Below the pieces are notes generated by a model. That model saw nothing but the letters and a program-made list of their open reading frames with translations. It ran no database searches and had not been told where the DNA came from. The position numbers and the translations under genes were made by a program. A DNA stretch of 38,547 nt from Pseudomonadota bacterium (GTDB lineage Bacteria; Pseudomonadota; Gammaproteobacteria; Burkholderiales; Thiobacillaceae), in the NCBI GenBank assembly GCA_030690985.1, contig JAUYFG010000095.1, positions 1 through 38,547 on the forward strand, in the 5' to 3' direction. Numbering within the stretch: position 1 is the first letter of the stretch; each line of letters begins with the position of its first letter. Shown piece after piece: positions 35,604 through 38,547 of the stretch.

Positions 35604-36092
35604 ATGAAACGTCTGTTCATTCTTCTTCTTACCATCACCCTGCCCGCCGCCGCCCAGACAGCTGACCTCAAGATCGGTTTCGTCAACACCGAACGGGTAT
35701 TCCGCGACTCCCAGCAAGCAGTCAAGGCACAGAAAAAACTGGAAAAGGAATTCCAGAGTCGCGACCAGGAAATCCAGAAAACGATCAAGCAGGCACGCGA
35801 TCTGCAAACCTGGCTGGAAAAGGAAGGCCTGACCCTGTCCGAGGCCGACCGCAGCAAGAAGCAGCGTGAATTGGCCAATCTCAGCCGCGACCTTCAGCAT
35901 ACTCAGCGCGAGTTCCGCGAAGATCTCAACCAGCGCCGCAACGAAGAGTTCGCGGGTGTCCAGGAACGCGCCCGCAAAGCCATCATCGAAATTGCCGAGA
36001 AAGAAAAGTTCGACCTCATCGTCGAGAACGTGGTTTACGCCAGCCCGCGTGTGGATGTCACGGAGCGGGTTCTCAAGTCGCTGGATCGCTGA
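35604..36092 (+). CDS. skp: Periplasmic chaperone Skp / OmpH
   Basis: The 162-residue protein starts with a signal peptide (MKRLFILLLTITLPAAAQT) followed by ADLKIGFVNTERVFRDSQQA, the strand that forms the trimer base. A long charged coiled coil (about 50-120, rich in EKEFQSRDQEIQKTIKQ-like sequence) makes the tentacles. FDLIVENVVYASPRVDVTER closes the base at the C-terminus. It holds unfolded outer-membrane proteins on the way to BamA, encoded 12 bases upstream. GAGG lies eight bases before the ATG. Confidence 0.94.
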   Translation: MKRLFILLLTITLPAAAQTADLKIGFVNTERVFRDSQQAVKAQKKLEKEFQSRDQEIQKTIKQARDLQTWLEKEGLTLSEADRSKKQRELANLSRDLQHTQREFREDLNQRRNEEFAGVQERARKAIIEIAEKEKFDLIVENVVYASPRVDVTERVLKSLDR

Positions 36093-36104
36093 TAGCGCAG
36101 ACTC

Positions 36105-37139
36105 ATGCCCAGTCTGACTCTGGCTGACCTGCAAGCACGGCTGGGCGGCACGATACGGGGAAACGCAGGCGTCCCGCTGCATGGCGCCGCCTCACTGGGA
36201 CAGGCTGGTGCCGGGCAACTGGGGTATCTCCTCAACCGCAAGTTTCTCGACCAGGCGCGCGCCTCGGCTGCCGGCGCCCTGATCGTCCCGGCCTCACTGG
36301 AAAAATCGCTCAGCGACACGCTGCCACAATCCTGTCTCGCCGTGGACAATCCCCACGCAGCCTTTGCCCGCGCGCTGGCACTGCTCTACCCGGAACCGCT
36401 CGCGCTGCCTGGCATTCACCCCGCCGCCAATGTCGCGGTCGATTGTGTGATCGACGCGACCGCCCACATCGGCCCGGGCTGCGTGGTGGAGACGGGTGCC
36501 CGGATCGGCGCGCGCAGCGTGATCGGCCCTCATTGTGTGATCGGCGCGGGGGTTCAACTGGGCGAAGACTGCCGCCTGCACGCTCATGTGACCGTGCAAC
36601 ACGGCTGCGTCATCGGCAACCGCGTTGTTCTGCATCCGGGCTGCGTCATCGGTTCGGATGGCTTCGGCCTGGCCTGGGAGGGTAATCACTGGCTCAAGGT
36701 GCCGCAGGTCGGTCGCGCCATTCTGGGTGACGATGTGGAAGTCGGCGCCAATACCAGCATCGATCGCGGCGCCCTGGACGACACCGTGATCGAGGACGGG
36801 GTCAAGTTGGACAATCTGATCCAGATCGCCCACAACTGCCGCATCGGCCACCACACCGCCATCGCCGCCTGTGTCGGGATCGCCGGCAGCACCTCCATCG
36901 GTGCGTACTGTCAGATTGGTGGCGCCGCCATGATCATCGGCCATCTGGAAATTGCCGACCGGGTCACGATTTCCGCCGGCACCTTCGTCGCCAAGAACAT
37001 CAAGGAAGCGGGCACCTATACCTCGGTGCAGCCGCTCATGCGCCACGCCGACTGGCTGCGCAACGCTGCGCACCTGCGCCATCTCGACGACCTGGCGCGA
37101 CGGATCAAATCATTGGAAAAACAACTGGAACAGCCATGA
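36105..37139 (+). CDS. lpxD: UDP-3-O-acylglucosamine N-acyltransferase
   Basis: The 344-residue lipid A enzyme adds the N-linked hydroxyacyl chain from acyl-ACP. It has the N-terminal uridine-binding domain (to about residue 100) and a left-handed parallel beta helix of hexapeptide repeats. The catalytic histidine is expected in [12 protein letters not shown], and [20 protein letters not shown] with GAVQVGRAIL-like sequence before it is typical of LpxD. The C-terminal helix ([19 protein letters not shown]) is present. It ends in an ATGA overlap with fabZ, indicating coupled translation. Confidence 0.97.
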   Translation: MPSLTLADLQARLGGTIRGNAGVPLHGAASLGQAGAGQLGYLLNRKFLDQARASAAGALIVPASLEKSLSDTLPQSCLAVDNPHAAFARALALLYPEPLALPGIHPAANVAVDCVIDATAHIGPGCVVETGARIGARSVIGPHCVIGAGVQLGEDCRLHAHVTVQHGCVIGNRVVLHPGCVIGSDGFGLAWEGNHWLKVPQVGRAILGDDVEVGANTSIDRGALDDTVIEDGVKLDNLIQIAHNCRIGHHTAIAACVGIAGSTSIGAYCQIGGAAMIIGHLEIADRVTISAGTFVAKNIKEAGTYTSVQPLMRHADWLRNAAHLRHLDDLARRIKSLEKQLEQP

Positions 37140-37591
37140 GCAATGCCGCCGTAATGGACATCACCCAGATCATGAAGCACCTGCCGCACCGCTATCCCTT
37201 CCTGTTGGTGGATCGGGTGCTGGAACTGGTGCCCAACGAGCGCATCGTCGCGCTCAAGAACATCACCATGAACGAGCCGCAGTTTCCCGGCCATTTCCCG
37301 CTGCATCCGGTGATGCCCGGCGTGTTGATGATCGAAGCCCTGGCGCAGACCGCCGGCCTGCTCGCGTTCAAGAGTGCGGAAATCCCGGTGAATGAGAACA
37401 CCGTGATCTATTTCGTCGGCATCGACGGCGCCCGTTTCAAACGCCCCGTGGTGCCGGGCGACCAGTTGCGTATGGAGGCCAGCATCCTGCGCGTCTCGCG
37501 TGGCATCTGGAAGTTCGCGGCCAAGGCCACGGTGGATGGCCTGCTCGCCTGCGAAGCCGAACTCATGTGCACCCTGAAGCAGCTCGATTGA
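37136..37591 (+). CDS. fabZ: (3R)-hydroxyacyl-ACP dehydratase FabZ
   Basis: The 151-residue hot-dog-fold dehydratase of fatty-acid elongation competes with lipid A synthesis for hydroxyacyl-ACP. Signature segments are [20 protein letters not shown] and [20 protein letters not shown], with the catalytic His and Glu, then [16 protein letters not shown]. The ATG at 37136 overlaps the lpxD stop; a second ATG seven codons on ([10 protein letters not shown]) would also match the family start. lpxA begins 20 bases after its stop, the conserved lpxD-fabZ-lpxA order. Confidence 0.97.
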   Translation: MSNAAVMDITQIMKHLPHRYPFLLVDRVLELVPNERIVALKNITMNEPQFPGHFPLHPVMPGVLMIEALAQTAGLLAFKSAEIPVNENTVIYFVGIDGARFKRPVVPGDQLRMEASILRVSRGIWKFAAKATVDGLLACEAELMCTLKQLD

Positions 37592-37611
37592 ACCGCGAGT
37601 CGGCGCAAGCC

Positions 37612-38382
37612 ATGATCCACGCTACCGCCATCGTCCATCCTGGCGCGCGACTCGCGGCCGACGTCAGCGTCGGTGCTTATTCGATCATCGGCGAACACGT
37701 CGAAATCGGCGCCGGCACGCGGATCGGCCCGCATGTGGTGATTACCGGGCACACCCGCGTGGGCGAAGGCAATCGCGTGTTCCAGTTCTGCTCGCTCGGT
37801 GAAGAGCCGCAGGACAAGAAATACGCCGGCGAGCCCACTCGTCTGGAAATCGGCGACTACAACGTCATCCGCGAGTTCTGCACCTTCAACTGCGGTACCG
37901 CGCAGGATGTCGGCGTCACCCGTCTGGGCGACCACAACTGGATCATGGCCTATGTGCACATCGCCCATGATTGCCAGGTCGGCAACCACACCATCTTCGC
38001 CAACAACGCCACCCTGGCCGGGCATGTGCAGATCGGCGACTACGTCATCCTCGGCGGCTTCACCGGCGTGCATCAGTTCTGCCGGGTGGGTGCCCACGTC
38101 ATCACCGGCATCGCCTCCGTGGTGCGCCAGGACATCCCGCCCTTCCTCACCGTCGCCGGCAACCCGCTGGCGCCGTTCGGCATCAATTCCGAGGGGCTGA
38201 AACGGCGTGGTTATTCCAGCGAAGCACTGAGTGCGCTCAAACGCGCCTACAAGACTTTGTACAAATCCGGTCTTTCGCTCGCCGATGCCCAGGTAGCCAT
38301 CGCGGCCGAAGCGCAAACACAACAGGAACTCGCCCCCCTGGCCGAATTTTTGGCCAGCGCCGGCCGCGGCATCGTTCGCTGA
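37612..38382 (+). CDS. lpxA: UDP-N-acetylglucosamine O-acyltransferase
   Basis: The 256-residue enzyme starts lipid A synthesis. It has the left-handed beta-helix of hexapeptide repeats beginning MIHATAIVHPGARLAADVSV. The catalytic histidine is expected in MAYVHIAHDCQVGNHTIFAN, and NNATLAGHVQIGDYVILGGF with the C-terminal helical domain (NSEGLKRRGYSSEALSALKR) completes it. ATG at 37612 is chosen because it begins the family's first coil; a longer start inside fabZ is rejected. The last 24 bases and the TGA are repeated in inverse orientation at the end of the window. Confidence 0.97.
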   Translation: MIHATAIVHPGARLAADVSVGAYSIIGEHVEIGAGTRIGPHVVITGHTRVGEGNRVFQFCSLGEEPQDKKYAGEPTRLEIGDYNVIREFCTFNCGTAQDVGVTRLGDHNWIMAYVHIAHDCQVGNHTIFANNATLAGHVQIGDYVILGGFTGVHQFCRVGAHVITGIASVVRQDIPPFLTVAGNPLAPFGINSEGLKRRGYSSEALSALKRAYKTLYKSGLSLADAQVAIAAEAQTQQELAPLAEFLASAGRGIVR

Positions 38383-38547
38383 AACGGGGAGAGGTGAGGA
38401 GTGAGGAGGAACGTAGGATGTGGTGAGCGCAGCGAACCGCATCATGCCGGGCTCGCCAGGTTGATGCGGGTCGCTGCGCTCACCACCTCCTACGTTCCTC
38501 CGCACTCCTCACCACTCCCCGGTTCAGCGAACGATGCCGCGGCCGGC
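38359..38547. repeat. Foldback palindrome covering the end of lpxA, with a class B REPIN at its centre
   Basis: Bases 38359-38445 and 38461-38547 are inverted copies with about five or six mismatches in 87, centred on 38453. The inner part is a class B REPIN (GTAG 38413, CTAC 38493). The outer part is GGGGAGAGGTGAGGAGTG-like sequence and then the coding end of lpxA itself. The right arm runs off the window edge. Confidence 0.85.

Overview
The window (about 63% G+C by eye) looks like a chromosomal contig of a betaproteobacterium. The basis is the long co-directional run rpsB-tsf-pyrH-frr-uppS-cdsA-dxr-rseP-bamA-skp-lpxD-fabZ-lpxA, the protein sequences, and the genes for outer-membrane assembly and lipid A. 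A Rhodocyclales or Nitrosomonadales-like host is an inference. A sigma-28-type promoter in front of a chemoreceptor gene and an HD-GYP phosphodiesterase suggest a motile, surface-responsive cell.

Layout. 1-950: a toxin-antitoxin operon whose RelE/ParE-type toxin is split by a 161-bp miniature element. 946-4549 (minus): a thiamine-diphosphate enzyme of the acetolactate synthase family, overlapped by a glycosyltransferase-like gene that carries a second copy of the same element in frame. 4784-9845: an orphan CusR-like response regulator, tex, a small coiled-coil protein and an HD-GYP protein. 9965-16005 (minus): prfC, ppx, a methyl-accepting chemotaxis protein with the remnant tail of a second one, and an HTH-REC fusion. 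16456-22756: a C-terminal-haem cytochrome, smc (minus), queF, an orphan ParA-type ATPase (minus) and fabI. 23022-25036 (minus): ppiD and tRNA-Asp. 25735-38382 (plus): the translation / isoprenoid / phospholipid / BAM / lipid A cluster. EF-Ts, S2, UMP kinase and ribosome recycling factor serve translation and nucleotide supply. Dxr and UppS make the undecaprenyl carrier, CdsA makes CDP-diacylglycerol, RseP controls sigma-E, BamA and Skp build the outer membrane, and LpxD/FabZ/LpxA feed lipid A.

The gene content is mostly ordinary; the unusual layer is repetitive. I count about twenty hairpin repeats of at least seven sequence classes. Almost all begin with GTAG and most are arranged as inverted pairs, which is the hallmark of REP/REPIN elements mobilised by RAYT transposases. 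No RAYT gene lies in the window. Several sit inside genes (smc, the 5' end of cdsA), two supply the stop codon of a gene, and several are nested inside larger miniature elements with terminal inverted repeats. One of those larger elements, behind fabI, has an 8-9 bp target duplication. The last 189 bases form a near-perfect foldback that re-reads the end of lpxA in inverse orientation, which may be biological or an assembly-edge artefact. I saw no CRISPR array, rRNA, prophage or intact transposase gene.
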